From: Acuticoccus yangtzensis
GTDB taxonomy: Bacteria > Pseudomonadota > Alphaproteobacteria > Rhizobiales > Amorphaceae
Length of the DNA stretch: 64,000 nucleotides
Reading direction: 5' to 3'
NCBI RefSeq assembly: GCF_001927245.1
Contig: NZ_MJUX01000011.1
Coordinates: forward strand, 61,519 to 125,518
The notes beneath the pieces are model-generated. The model was given only the letters and a program-made list of their open reading frames with translations, was not told the DNA's origin and did not search any database. This document shows, piece by piece, positions 8,977 to 17,918 of this stretch; position 1 is the stretch's first letter, and each line of letters opens with the position of its first letter. Made by a program: the position numbers and the translations under genes.

Positions 8977-10476
8977 ATGTTTCCGAAACCCGTCCCGCAG
9001 CTCACGCCCAACACCTACGCGTACGAATCGCAGCCGATGGTGAAGCCCACCGGCTTCCGCGAATACGACGCGCGCTGGCTGTTCGGCAAAGAGCTGAACC
9101 TCATGGGCGTTCAAGCCCTCGGCATGGGGATCGGCACCATCCTCGGCGAGATGGGCAAGCCGCGCGAGATCGTCACCGGTCACGATTTCCGCTCCTACTC
9201 CGCCTCCATCAAGATCGCGCTGATCCAGGGCCTGATGGCGGCCGGCTGCAAGGTCTACGACATCGGCCTCGCGGTGACGCCGATGGCCTATTTCGCCCAG
9301 TTCGCGCTCGACGTTCCGGCGGTCGCCATGGTCACCGCCTCCCACAACGAGAACGGCTGGACGGGCGTCAAGATGGGCGCCGACCGTCCGCGCACCTTCG
9401 GGCCGGACGAGATGGGCCGCCTGAAGGAGATCGTCCTCTCGGCCGCGTTCGACCTTCCCGGCGGCGGCTCCTACGAGTTCGTGCCGGACTTCCCGAAGAC
9501 CTACATCGACGACATCACCAAGGGCCGGCAGATCAAGCGCAAGCTCAAAGTGGTGGCGGCGTGCGGCAACGGCACCGCTGGCGCCTTCGCGCCCCAGGTG
9601 CTGGAGAAGCTCGGCGTCGAGGTGGTCCCGCTGGACACCGAGCTCGACTTCACCTTCCCGCGCTACAACCCGAACCCCGAAGACCTCGAGATGCTGCACG
9701 CCATCGCCCACGCGGTGAAGGAGCACGGCGCGGACGTCGGCTTCGGCTTCGATGGTGACGGCGACCGCTGCGGCGTCATCACCGAGACGGGCGACGAGAT
9801 CTATGCCGACATCATCGGCGTGATGCTGGCGCGCGACCTCTCCAAGCTGAAGAAGGGCTCGCAGTTCGTCGTCGACGTGAAGTCGACCGGCCTTTTCATG
9901 ACCGACCCGGTGCTGAAAGAGAACGAGGCCAAGACCGACTATTTCAAGACCGGCCACAGCTACATCAAGCGCCGCGTCAACGAGCTGGGCGCCGTCGCCG
10001 GCTTCGAGAAGTCGGGCCACTTCTTCTTCAACGAGCCGATCGGCCGAGGCTATGACGACGGTCTGATCTCCGCCATCGCGATCCTCGAAATGCTGGACCG
10101 CAACCCGGACAAGTCGATGTCGGAGCTGCGGGCCGAGCTGCAGAAGACCTGGCAGACGCCGACCATGAGCCCGCACTGTGACGACGAGACCAAGTACGGC
10201 GTCGTCGACAAGGTGGTGAAGCGGTTCCAGGACATGCACGCCGCGGGCGAGACGGTGGCCGGGCAGAAGATCGCCGACCTCATCACCGTGAACGGTGTGC
10301 GCGTGGTGGCCGAGGACGGCACGTGGGGCCTGGTGCGCGCCTCCTCCAACAAGCCGGAACTGGTGGTCGTGGTGGAGAGCCCGACCAGTGAGGAGAACAT
10401 GCGCGCGATGTTCAAGGCCGTCGACGGCGTGCTGCGCGAGAACCCGGAAGTCGGCGCCTACAACCAGTCGATCTGA
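8977..10476 (+). CDS. Phosphomannomutase/phosphoglucomutase
   Basis: 499-residue alpha-D-phosphohexomutase, which interconverts hexose 1- and 6-phosphates to supply sugar nucleotides for envelope polysaccharides. The phosphoserine loop is VTASHNENGWTG, the Mg2+ loop is GFGFDGDGDRCG, the sugar-binding loop is FEKSGHFFFNEP, and the C-terminal phosphate-binding region has VRASSNKPELVV. ATG 8977 (MFPKPVPQL...) is chosen because GGAG lies nine bases upstream and the preceding 27 codons of open frame look unlike this family. It is followed by a strong terminator, so it seems to be monocistronic. Confidence 0.93.
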   Translation: MFPKPVPQLTPNTYAYESQPMVKPTGFREYDARWLFGKELNLMGVQALGMGIGTILGEMGKPREIVTGHDFRSYSASIKIALIQGLMAAGCKVYDIGLAVTPMAYFAQFALDVPAVAMVTASHNENGWTGVKMGADRPRTFGPDEMGRLKEIVLSAAFDLPGGGSYEFVPDFPKTYIDDITKGRQIKRKLKVVAACGNGTAGAFAPQVLEKLGVEVVPLDTELDFTFPRYNPNPEDLEMLHAIAHAVKEHGADVGFGFDGDGDRCGVITETGDEIYADIIGVMLARDLSKLKKGSQFVVDVKSTGLFMTDPVLKENEAKTDYFKTGHSYIKRRVNELGAVAGFEKSGHFFFNEPIGRGYDDGLISAIAILEMLDRNPDKSMSELRAELQKTWQTPTMSPHCDDETKYGVVDKVVKRFQDMHAAGETVAGQKIADLITVNGVRVVAEDGTWGLVRASSNKPELVVVVESPTSEENMRAMFKAVDGVLRENPEVGAYNQSI

Positions 10477-10503
10477 CCCGGCCGCCACCCCAGTGACGAC
10501 CCG

Positions 10504-10532
10504 CGCCCCCGGCCCTCCGCCGGGGGCGTTTT
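10504..10532 (+). terminator. Rho-independent terminator after the phosphohexomutase gene
   Basis: A perfect 10-bp GC stem (CGCCCCCGGC/GCCGGGGGCG) with a 5-base loop is followed directly by TTTT, 28 bases after the stop codon. Confidence 0.85.
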
Positions 10533-10684
10533 CGTTCCGGCGGCCCAGTGTCGCGGCCGATCCCTCGGGTTTGCGAGGGCCCGTCCACCAACGGTTTACC
10601 ACATCGCCTTAAACACCCTCGTCAATCGCGCAGGATGCGCAACGTTAACCCGTCGACAACGCGAGCCAGTGAGGTTCGTGCGTG

Positions 10685-10891
10685 ATGGAACCGGCGGACG
10701 AGGGTCGCAAGGACATGGCAAACGGGGCTGACATCCAACGGGTGCGCCGCAATGGACGACCGCAACGCGCGGAAGTCTTCAGCGAGCTGTCCATGGTTGC
10801 CGCTCTTCTTGTGGCCGCGGTGGTGATTGCCATCGTCGCGGCTGGAGGCCCGGTGCTCAACATGCTATCAGCGTTCGGATGGACCTCCTGA
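10685..10891 (+). CDS. Small single-pass membrane protein, unknown
   Basis: 68-residue hypothetical protein. The N-terminal 30 residues are polar and Arg-rich, and residues of about 36-60 (SMVAALLVAAVVIAIVAAGG) form one hydrophobic helix; by the positive-inside rule the N-terminus would be cytoplasmic. ATG 10685 has GAGG about 11 bases upstream; GTG 10682 is an alternative. It lies between a terminator and the aminopeptidase gene, with which it may be co-transcribed (24-base gap). I do not recognise the family, and short ORFs in such GC-rich DNA can be spurious. Confidence 0.45.
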   Translation: MEPADEGRKDMANGADIQRVRRNGRPQRAEVFSELSMVAALLVAAVVIAIVAAGGPVLNMLSAFGWTS

Positions 10892-10915
10892 CCTTCCTCA
10901 CCTGAAGTCTTTGCC

Positions 10916-12277
10916 ATGATCGTCGGTCGACACGAAGCGGAGCGGCCGGCGCCGGTTCACTCCGTCCCCAAAGCCAAAGCCCAGGATTTCCTGGCCCGCC
11001 TCGCGCCTGAACACGCCGCCTTCGCCAAGGCCAACGGGTTTGACGGCGCCGCCGGCCAGACTCTCGCCCTCCCCGACGGTGCAGGACGGCTCGCCATGGT
11101 GCTCCTCGGCACCGGGGACGAGAGCGACCCCTTCGCCGCCGCCGCCCTCACCAAATATCGCGATGCCACCTTCGCGCTGGGCGAGAACTGGCGCGATCCG
11201 ACCGCGGCCACCCTCGCCTTCCTCCTCGGCCTCTACCGCTACGACAGCTACAAGGCGGTGCCGGAGAAGACGGCCAAGCTGGTCGCCCCCGAAGGCGTCG
11301 ACACGGTGGACGTGCGCCGCATCGCCAAAGCCGTGGGGCTGACGCGCGACCTCGTGAACACCCCCGCCAACGACCTCGGCCCGGCCGAGCTCGCCGACGC
11401 GGCCCAGGCGCTCGCCCGCGAATACGGCGCGGTGGTGGAGATCACCGACGGAGAGGATCTGGAAACCGGCTTCCCGATGATCGCCGCCGTGGGCGCGGCT
11501 TCGCACCGTCCTCCCCTCCTGGTCGATCTCACCTGGGGCGACGAGACGGCGCCGAAGGTGACCCTCGTCGGCAAGGGCGTCGTGTTCGACACCGGCGGGC
11601 TCGACATCAAGCCGGCCTCGGCCATGCTCCTGATGAAGAAGGACATGGGCGGCGCGGCGCAGGCGCTGGGCCTTGCCCAGATGATCATGGACGCCGAGCT
11701 TCCGGTGCGCCTGCGCGTCCTCATCGGCGCGGCGGAGAATGCGATCGGCGGCTGTGCCTTCCGCCCCGGCGACGTCTTGCGCTCGCGAAAAGGGCTGACG
11801 GTGGAGATCGGCAACACCGACGCGGAGGGCCGCCTGGTGCTGGCCGACGCGCTGGCGCTGGCCGACGACGAGGCTCCCGAAATCCTGATCGACTTCGCCA
11901 CCCTCACCGGCGCCGCCCGCGTGGCGCTGGGGCCGGACCTGCCGGCGATGTTCACCCACGACGACGGCGTGGCGCAGGAGATCGCGGTGTCGGGCGAGGA
12001 CGTGCACGATCCGGTGTGGCGCCTGCCGCTGTGGCCGCGTTACGACAAGTGGCTGAAGTCCGACATCGCCGACGTCAACCACATCTCCTCGCAGGCCTTC
12101 GCGGGGTCGATCACGGCGGCACTGTTCCTGAACCGCTTCGTGGAGAAGGCGCAGGCCCACGTCCACTTCGACCTCTACGCCTGGAACAACGAGCCGCGTC
12201 CCGGCCGTCCCAAGGGCGGCGAGGCGCAGGCGATCCGCGCGCTCTATCACTGGCTCTCGGTCAGGTACGGCGCGTGA
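10916..12277 (+). CDS. Leucyl aminopeptidase family protein (peptidase M17)
   Basis: 453-residue di-zinc aminopeptidase that removes N-terminal residues from peptides in the cytoplasm. The M17 catalytic domain shows VGKGVVFDTGGLDIK (active-site Lys and metal-binding Asp), KKDMGGAAQALGLAQ, and the signature NTDAEGRL with metal ligands and catalytic Arg. The N-terminal domain is divergent, as usual. It overlaps the next gene by 4 bases (GTGA), so an aminopeptidase and a peptidoglycan peptidase are translationally coupled, which fits joint recycling of cell-wall peptides. Confidence 0.93.
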   Translation: MIVGRHEAERPAPVHSVPKAKAQDFLARLAPEHAAFAKANGFDGAAGQTLALPDGAGRLAMVLLGTGDESDPFAAAALTKYRDATFALGENWRDPTAATLAFLLGLYRYDSYKAVPEKTAKLVAPEGVDTVDVRRIAKAVGLTRDLVNTPANDLGPAELADAAQALAREYGAVVEITDGEDLETGFPMIAAVGAASHRPPLLVDLTWGDETAPKVTLVGKGVVFDTGGLDIKPASAMLLMKKDMGGAAQALGLAQMIMDAELPVRLRVLIGAAENAIGGCAFRPGDVLRSRKGLTVEIGNTDAEGRLVLADALALADDEAPEILIDFATLTGAARVALGPDLPAMFTHDDGVAQEIAVSGEDVHDPVWRLPLWPRYDKWLKSDIADVNHISSQAFAGSITAALFLNRFVEKAQAHVHFDLYAWNNEPRPGRPKGGEAQAIRALYHWLSVRYGA

Positions 12278-13167
12278 GCGACGCGGCGCCGGGCCTTCCC
12301 CGGCTCGACGCGCGTCGCAACGCCGTCCGCCCCGACCTCGCCGACGCCGCGCTGAAGGGCCACGCCGAGGCCACCCGCTTCGTGACGCCTGAGCGCGCCG
12401 GCATCGCCGTCCCGCTGGTGGCGCTGCGGCGGCGGCCGGAACCGGGCGCGCCGGTCGACACCGAGCTTCTCCACGGCGAGCCGGTCGACGTTTTCGACAC
12501 CGCCGACGGCTGGGCGTGGGTGCAGAGCCGCGTGGACCGCTATGTCGGCTACGTGGAGGCCACCGCCCTCGCCGCGCCGGACGTTCCCGCAGGGATGGCG
12601 CCGCACCGCATCTCCGTGCCGCTGGCGCTGGTGTTCCCCGAACCGTCGATCAAGGTCACGCCGGTGACGCGGCTTCCGATGGGCGCCGTCGTGCCCGCCT
12701 CCGACCTCGAAAAGCACGGCTCGGAGCGGTTCCACAGAACGCCGCTCGGCTACATCCTGACCCAGCATCTGACCCTGGCCGACCGTGCGGCGCCGGACTG
12801 GGTGGCGGTTGCGGAATCCTTCGTCGGCACGCCCTATCTGTGGGGCGGCAAGTCGTGGCTGGGGATCGACTGCTCGGGCCTCGTCCAGTTGGCGCTGCAG
12901 ATGGCGGGGCGTGAGGCGCCGCGTGACAGCGACATGCAGGCCGCCGAGCTCGGCACGCTGCTCCCCCACGACCCGCTGCCCGACCTTGCCCGCGGCGACC
13001 TCGTGTTCTGGAAGGGCCATGTCGGCATGATGCTGGACGGCACGCGGCTGTTGCACGCCAACGGCTACCATCACCGCACCGCGGTCGAGCCGCTGGCCGA
13101 GACGATCGCGCGGCTGAGCGCGCTCGGCCTGTTGCCGACCGCCTACCGCCGCCTCTCCGCCGCCTGA
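12274..13167 (+). CDS. NlpC/P60 family peptidoglycan peptidase with SH3-like domain
   Basis: 297-residue protein starting at GTG 12274, inside the stop region of the aminopeptidase gene. Residues of about 50-180 form bacterial SH3-like segments (TELLHGEPVDVFDTADGWAW, then YVGYVEATAL), and residues 185-297 form the NlpC/P60 domain. The catalytic Cys is in GIDCSGLVQLALQ, preceded by GTPYLWGGKS, and the catalytic His is in GHVGMMLDGTRLLHANG. Known members cleave gamma-D-Glu-meso-diaminopimelate or related bonds in murein peptides. No signal peptide is seen, which fits cytoplasmic recycling of peptide fragments with the coupled aminopeptidase. Confidence 0.9.
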   Translation: MSDAAPGLPRLDARRNAVRPDLADAALKGHAEATRFVTPERAGIAVPLVALRRRPEPGAPVDTELLHGEPVDVFDTADGWAWVQSRVDRYVGYVEATALAAPDVPAGMAPHRISVPLALVFPEPSIKVTPVTRLPMGAVVPASDLEKHGSERFHRTPLGYILTQHLTLADRAAPDWVAVAESFVGTPYLWGGKSWLGIDCSGLVQLALQMAGREAPRDSDMQAAELGTLLPHDPLPDLARGDLVFWKGHVGMMLDGTRLLHANGYHHRTAVEPLAETIARLSALGLLPTAYRRLSAA

Positions 13168-13301
13168 AGCCACGGCGCTGACCCCGCCTCTGCGGTTGCG
13201 CCCTGCCACCGGCTTACTTAAGCCGTGGGGCCATTGGCGGACACCGCCTTCCTGTAATTCCGCGCCGGCCGGGTGACGCCGGCGCCTGCAACGAGGCCGC
13301 G

Positions 13302-14090
13302 ATGAGCGAAACGCCCCACGTCGACATCACGCAAGAGGGCGTGGTCGCCATGGCCACCCTGGTGAACCCGGAGCGGCGCAACGCCATCTCGGCCGGCATG
13401 TGGCGCGAGATCGAGGATTTCGCCCTCTCCGTCACCGCCGACCCGGACGTGCGCGTGGTGATCTTCCGCGGCTACGGCGAGGTCTTCTCCGGCGGGGCGG
13501 ACATCTCGGGCTTCGAGGACGACCGTTCGGACGCGGCCGAGGCGCGGGTCTATGACGAGCAGCTGGAGCGGGCGTGCCGTGCGGTGGAGGCGATCCGCCA
13601 GCCGACGGTGGCGCGGCTGGAAGGCCCGGTGGTGGGCGCGGGCTCGGCGCTGGCGCTGTCGTGTGACATCCGCGTCGCCACAGAGGACGCCTTCTTCATG
13701 GTGCCGGCGGCGCGCCTCGGGCTCGGCTACGATCCGCGGGGGATTGCCCGTCTGGTCCGGGTGTGCGGCGAGTCGATGGCGCGGTGGATGATGCTGACGG
13801 CGGGTCGTCTTCCGGTGCAGCGGGCCTTCGTGATGGGCGCGGTGCACGAGATCCTGTCCGACGACGAGATCGACGTGGCGTTGGAGCGGCTGGTGATCCG
13901 CCTGGCCGAGAATGCCCCGCTCAGTCTGGCGGCGGCGAAGGTGGCGATCCGCGCGGGGGCGGAGGGGGCGGACCCGGCGTTGATGGAAGAGGCGTGGCGC
14001 CTGGTCGACGCGGCCGATGCCAGCGACGACTATGCGGAAGGCCGCGCCGCGTTTGCCGAGAAACGGCACCCTCAGTTCGAGGGGCGTTAG
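13302..14090 (+). CDS. Enoyl-CoA hydratase/isomerase (crotonase) superfamily protein
   Basis: 262-residue crotonase-fold protein. The CoA oxyanion-hole motifs are VFSGGADISGFE and VVGAGSALALSCD, followed by FFMVPAARLGLGYDPRG and a C-terminal YAEGRAAFAEKR. The two catalytic glutamates of true hydratases (in GGGCELA and PEILLG of classical enzymes) align here with alanines, so simple hydration activity is doubtful and the substrate is unknown. It is monocistronic, with a hairpin at the stop codon. Confidence 0.85.
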   Translation: MSETPHVDITQEGVVAMATLVNPERRNAISAGMWREIEDFALSVTADPDVRVVIFRGYGEVFSGGADISGFEDDRSDAAEARVYDEQLERACRAVEAIRQPTVARLEGPVVGAGSALALSCDIRVATEDAFFMVPAARLGLGYDPRGIARLVRVCGESMARWMMLTAGRLPVQRAFVMGAVHEILSDDEIDVALERLVIRLAENAPLSLAAAKVAIRAGAEGADPALMEEAWRLVDAADASDDYAEGRAAFAEKRHPQFEGR

Positions 14091-14106
14091 AACCGGGCGG
14101 GTTCTA
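14088..14106. terminator. Candidate bidirectional terminator between convergent genes
   Basis: Perfect 7-bp inverted repeat TAGAACC/GGTTCTA with a 5-base loop; its left arm includes the TAG stop of the crotonase gene. A TTTTT run follows about 25 bases later. It lies between the crotonase and the convergent DUF1127 gene. Confidence 0.45.
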
Positions 14107-14138
14107 GAGGCAACGCGGCGCGACCGTCCTTTTTGCCA

Positions 14139-14408
14139 TTAGCGTCCGGCCCGGCGGGCGGCGGCACGCTCGCGCACGATCAGCGCGGCGTTGTCGGCGA
14201 GCGGCAGGGACATGCCGTAGTCGATGTCGGCGCGGGTGATGCCGATGTCGTCGAGGATGTGCTGCTCGAGGTTAGCGAGACGGGCGAAGGCGGCCCGGCG
14301 GCGGCGCAGGGCATAGCCGCGGGAGATCTTGGATGCGAGGGTTCCGAAGAAGGAGCCGCTGCGGGACCCGGCGACGACGCCGGTGTCGATTGTCGAATCG
14401 GTAGACAT
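14139..14408 (-). CDS. DUF1127 domain-containing small protein (YjiS-like)
   Basis: 89-residue basic protein. The C-terminal half carries the DUF1127 motif RRRRAAFARLANLEQHILDD followed by IGITRADI, known from small alphaproteobacterial proteins linked to phosphate and carbon metabolism and RNA turnover. ATG 14408 has TGAGG six bases upstream and is preferred to the GTG at 14495, which would add an unconserved extension. Many genomes hold several copies, so a specific role cannot be given. It is convergent with the crotonase gene. Confidence 0.85.
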   Translation of the reverse strand: MSTDSTIDTGVVAGSRSGSFFGTLASKISRGYALRRRRAAFARLANLEQHILDDIGITRADIDYGMSLPLADNAALIVRERAAARRAGR

Positions 14409-15152
14409 AGAAGCCTCATTTATGAGCGTGATTGACGGCCAGATGGGCACGCCCCGCCGGCCAGTCGAACGACTAATTTTGATGCCCTGCACCACGAAAA
14501 CTGAACGTCAGCGCGGTGCCGGAAGAGTGTCCATGCGCCGCCATGTGGCGCGAAGTTAGGCAGCGCGACCCCGCTTCAGCACCGGCACCGAAAACTGCCG
14601 CACAGCCGCGGCTTACGGCGGGTTTTCGGCGTGGCGGAAAGCGTTCACGGCGGAGAGTTGGGGTTCGCTGTCGTGCGTGTCCGGTCGCATGGCGAGCCTG
14701 TGCGGGGCTGTCGCGGCGAGGCATGCACCGATGTGCAGGGCAGACCCGCACGAAACGCAGGCAATCAACCGCGTAGTATCCAGCGGTTACACAGGCGGAT
14801 AATAGCTGCACCCCGCACGCCAGAGTGACGCGAATCGCCCCCCACTCGGCGGTCCCGCCACCTGCGTCACAGCAGAGCGGTCCCCTCGCGTCTGTTCCCT
14901 GGAGCCGGCCGTCGCGCAAATTCTGGGGCCGGGCCGTGGTGCGCCGTCAAGGAGCCGCAGGCCGGCTTTAGCCGCTTGTCCTTGATGGCGTGCCGCGGCT
15001 CGGCCACGGGATGCAGCGTGATGGCCGGTTCCGGTGAACAGACGCGGGCTGTTCCTTGGTGAGTGCCCGAGCCCCGCGGCGCTTCCCCCGGCCGGGGCTC
15101 CGCGAAGTCACTCGGCCCAGCGTCATCCGGACCCAGGGTAGGCCGGGCCCGG
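14409..15152. other. Intergenic region without a recognised gene
   Basis: About 740 bases separate DUF1127 (which starts here on the minus strand) from the 3' end of the molybdopterin oxidoreductase. The short open frames on both strands are rich in Arg, Ala and Pro and lack ribosome-binding sites or family motifs, so I see no gene. The promoter of DUF1127 must lie in its first 100 bases. Confidence 0.4.
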
Positions 15153-17270
15153 TCAGGCGGTCTCGGCAACCAGCGCCTCGGCATCCGCAGGTGCGGCGAC
15201 GGCATTCAGAGAGACGCGGATGTCGTGGAAGGCGGCGCCGCCATAGGGTGCGACGGCGTCGGCGCCGGTGAGGACGTTGATCCCCTCCCCGTCCATGAAG
15301 GCGCCGTTGCGGTGCAGGCCCTCGACGATGAGGGTGCCGCGCGCGACGGCGGACGTCACACGGGCGGCAACGCGGACGGAGCCGCGGGAGTTGGACAGCC
15401 GTACCACGGCGCCGTCGGCGACACCGGCCGCGGCCGCGTCATCGGTATGAACCATCACCACCGGCTCACCTTCCTTGGCGATGGATGACGGGGTGTCGTT
15501 GAAGGTGGAGTTGAGGAAGGAGCGCGCCGGAGCCGTCACCAGGCGGAAGGGCTCGGTTTCGGTCGCCTTCTCGATCACGTCCCACTGGTCGGGGAAGAGC
15601 GGCATCTCGCCGTGCGGCCCCATCGGCCCGTTGTTGGGATGGGGGATCTCTGTCCAGGCCGGGCTGAAGCGGAACTTGCCGTCCGGATAGGCGAACCCAT
15701 CCACATAGTGCGCCTCGGCGAAGGGGGGCACGATGTCGACGAAACCGTCACGGTCGAGCGCTTCGAGGTCGTAGCCGGAGGCGGCCATCATCCACTCGAT
15801 ATGCTCGCGGGCGGTCATATCGAAGCCCGGATGCTCGGCACCCACCCGCCGCGCGATCTCGGACTGCACAAAGTGGTTCTCGCGGCATTCGCCCGGCGGG
15901 TCGACCAGCTTGGGGCCGGCCATCAGGTGGGTGTGGCCGCCGCCTTTGTAGATGTCGTCGTGCTCGGTGAACATGGTCGCGGGGAGCACGATGTCGGCCA
16001 TCCGCGCGGTCTCGGTCATCATCTGCTCGTGGACGACGGTGAAGAGGTCCTCGCGCGAGAAGCCTCGGCGCACGAGGGTCTGCTCGGGCGCCACCACCAT
16101 GGGGTTGGTGTTCTGGATCAACATGGCGCCGACGGCGGGACCGCCCTGCAGCGCCTCGACATCGCCGGTGAGGACGCGGCCGATCTGCGACTGGTCGAGC
16201 CGCCGGGTGGTGGGGTCCAGCGCGTCCGTCCCCTCGATCATCGACTTGTCGAGCTTGTAGATTCCGCCGTTGATGTGGAAGGCGCCGCCGCCCTCGTGCG
16301 CCCACAGGCCGAGCACTGTTGCGATGCTGGTGGCGGCGTGCATCGCCACCGTGCCGTTGCGCTGGCGGGTGAAGCCGTAGCCGAGGCGCAGGAAGGTGCG
16401 CCGGTTGGTTCCGACGAGGCGCGCGAACTCCTCGATCGCCTCGACGGTGAGGCCGGTGATGGCGGCGGCCCACTGCGGCGTGCGGGTGGCAAGGTGCGCC
16501 TCAAGCCCCGCCGGATCGTCGGCATGGCGGGCCATGAAATCGCGGTCGGCATAGCCGTCGCGGAAGGCGACGTGCATGACGGCGCAGGCGAGCGCTGCGT
16601 CGGTGCCCGGGCGCAGGACGAGGCCCATGTCGGCCTGGCGCACGGTGTCGTTCTCGTAGACGTCGATCGCCACGACCTTGGTGCCGCGTGCTTTGCGGGC
16701 GGCCATGGCGTGGGTCATCACGTTGACCTGGGTGGAGACGGCGTTGGTGCCCCAGATGACGATGACATCGGAGGCGGAGCGCATCTCGCGCGGGTCTGGC
16801 CCCATCAGGCGGCCGGTGCCGGCGACGAAGCCGGCATAGGACATGGCGGTGCAGATGGTGTCGTACTGCCGCGAATAGCGCTTGGTGTGGCGCAGGCGCT
16901 GAAGCCCGTCGCGCTGCACCTGGCCCATGGTGCCGGCATAGTGGTAGGGCCACACGCCCTCGGCGCCGAGCGCCGCCTCGGTGGCGAGGAATTTCTCGGC
17001 GATGATGTCGAGCGCATCGTCCCAGGTGACGGGCTTGAAGTCACCCGTCCCTTTGGGGCCGGTGCGCATCAGAGGCACCGTGAGGCGGTCCTTGTGGTGG
17101 GACCGTTCGGCGTAGCGGGCGACCTTCGCGCAGATCACGCCGGCGGTGTAGGTGTTGGCGGCGGATCCGCGGATGCGGCCGATCTTGCCGTCCGCCACCT
17201 CGACCTCGAGCGCGCAGGTCGACGGGCAGTCGTGCGGGCAGGTGGAGCGCAGGCGGACAGTGGCGTTCAT
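15153..17270 (-). CDS. Molybdopterin oxidoreductase family protein (DMSO reductase superfamily)
   Basis: 705-residue Mo-bisMGD enzyme. The N-terminal CPHDCPSTCAL with a later GVICAKVARY gives the Cys set for one 4Fe-4S cluster, followed by the body (MGPDPREMRSASDVIVIWGT), the VLLVEG-like MGD region, and the C-terminal molydopterin-dinucleotide-binding domain (FRLVTAPARSFLNST, then VRLSNSRGSVRVAARVT). There is no twin-arginine signal, so it works in the cytoplasm. Length fits the short BisC/nitrate-reductase-like cytoplasmic group. The gene stands alone with no electron-transfer subunit nearby, so its electron partner and substrate are unknown. Start ATG 17270 is consistent with the family. 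Confidence 0.9.
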   Translation of the reverse strand: MNATVRLRSTCPHDCPSTCALEVEVADGKIGRIRGSAANTYTAGVICAKVARYAERSHHKDRLTVPLMRTGPKGTGDFKPVTWDDALDIIAEKFLATEAALGAEGVWPYHYAGTMGQVQRDGLQRLRHTKRYSRQYDTICTAMSYAGFVAGTGRLMGPDPREMRSASDVIVIWGTNAVSTQVNVMTHAMAARKARGTKVVAIDVYENDTVRQADMGLVLRPGTDAALACAVMHVAFRDGYADRDFMARHADDPAGLEAHLATRTPQWAAAITGLTVEAIEEFARLVGTNRRTFLRLGYGFTRQRNGTVAMHAATSIATVLGLWAHEGGGAFHINGGIYKLDKSMIEGTDALDPTTRRLDQSQIGRVLTGDVEALQGGPAVGAMLIQNTNPMVVAPEQTLVRRGFSREDLFTVVHEQMMTETARMADIVLPATMFTEHDDIYKGGGHTHLMAGPKLVDPPGECRENHFVQSEIARRVGAEHPGFDMTAREHIEWMMAASGYDLEALDRDGFVDIVPPFAEAHYVDGFAYPDGKFRFSPAWTEIPHPNNGPMGPHGEMPLFPDQWDVIEKATETEPFRLVTAPARSFLNSTFNDTPSSIAKEGEPVVMVHTDDAAAAGVADGAVVRLSNSRGSVRVAARVTSAVARGTLIVEGLHRNGAFMDGEGINVLTGADAVAPYGGAAFHDIRVSLNAVAAPADAEALVAETA

Positions 17271-17399
17271 GGGGGCACCTTCGGATCAGACGGCGCCAGG
17301 GTAGTCATTCGCGTAGCCTCTGCAAGCGGCGCAATCGCATACGCCCCGCGCGCCGCCGGCACACGTCGGGCGGGATGAACCGCCCGCGCGGCCATGGCC

Positions 17400-17828
17400 T
17401 TACATCGGGTAGGACAGCACCACGCTGGCGGCGTTCTCGGCGTCTTCGTTGACGTCGACCTTCACGTTCTCGAACACGGGTTCGCCGAGGGAGTCGCCGG
17501 AAAGGCCCCATGCCTCGCTGGGCCCGTGCTCGCCGACCTCGAAGGTGCCGTCGCCATTCTGATCGTGCACCACCGCGACGGCGTAGGAGCCGGGCGCGAC
17601 GCCTTCGACCACCGCGGACACGGTTTCCGCGTCGGCCGGGACGATGAGGCTGTAGGTGCCGGCCTGGCCGAGAAATTCGTCCTCCGTCTGCAGCGCGATG
17701 AGGATGTCACCGACGCCGGGCTGAATGCCGGAGATGGTGACGGTCACTTCGGCCGCCTTCGCGGCGCTGGCGGCGGACCCTGCGGTGAAGGCGATGGCCG
17801 CAGCCGCGTAAAACAGGCTTCTCTTCAT
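17400..17828 (-). CDS. DUF2141 domain-containing secreted protein
   Basis: 142 residues, with an N-terminal Sec signal peptide (MKRSLFYAAAAIAFTAGSAA, cleavage near ASA-AKA). The mature part reads EVTVTISGIQPGVGDILIAL, then GSYAVAVVHDQNGDGTFEVG and a C-terminal YPM end, the DUF2141 pattern of a small periplasmic or exported beta-sandwich protein of unknown function. The HDQNGDG segment looks like a calcium-binding loop. ATG 17828 is chosen over GTG 17840 because it gives a normal signal peptide. Confidence 0.88.
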   Translation of the reverse strand: MKRSLFYAAAAIAFTAGSAASAAKAAEVTVTISGIQPGVGDILIALQTEDEFLGQAGTYSLIVPADAETVSAVVEGVAPGSYAVAVVHDQNGDGTFEVGEHGPSEAWGLSGDSLGEPVFENVKVDVNEDAENAASVVLSYPM

Positions 17829-17918
17829 GACGCTCCCCAATGATGCTTGGAGGATAAATGCGTCGTCGGGGCAAAAAGTCCCAGATGCGGTGACGACGAT
17901 GCTCCCCCGGCGCGCGGC

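Noticed and set aside
8935..10602. 555-codon minus-strand open frame opposite the phosphohexomutase
   Set aside because: The plus-strand gene has all catalytic loops; the antisense product is His/Val/Gly-rich and unlike any family.
13211..13224. GGCTTACTTAAGCC palindrome after the NlpC/P60 gene as a terminator
   Set aside because: The loop would be only two bases and no T-run follows, so a stable intrinsic terminator is unlikely.
14473..14919. 148-codon minus-strand open frame in the DUF1127 upstream region
   Set aside because: It overlaps the DUF1127 leader, has no ribosome-binding site and reads as random Arg/Ala/Cys sequence.
15612..17378. 588-codon plus-strand open frame opposite the molybdopterin oxidoreductase
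   Set aside because: The minus-strand gene has Fe-S and Mo-cofactor motifs; the plus frame is an antisense shadow.
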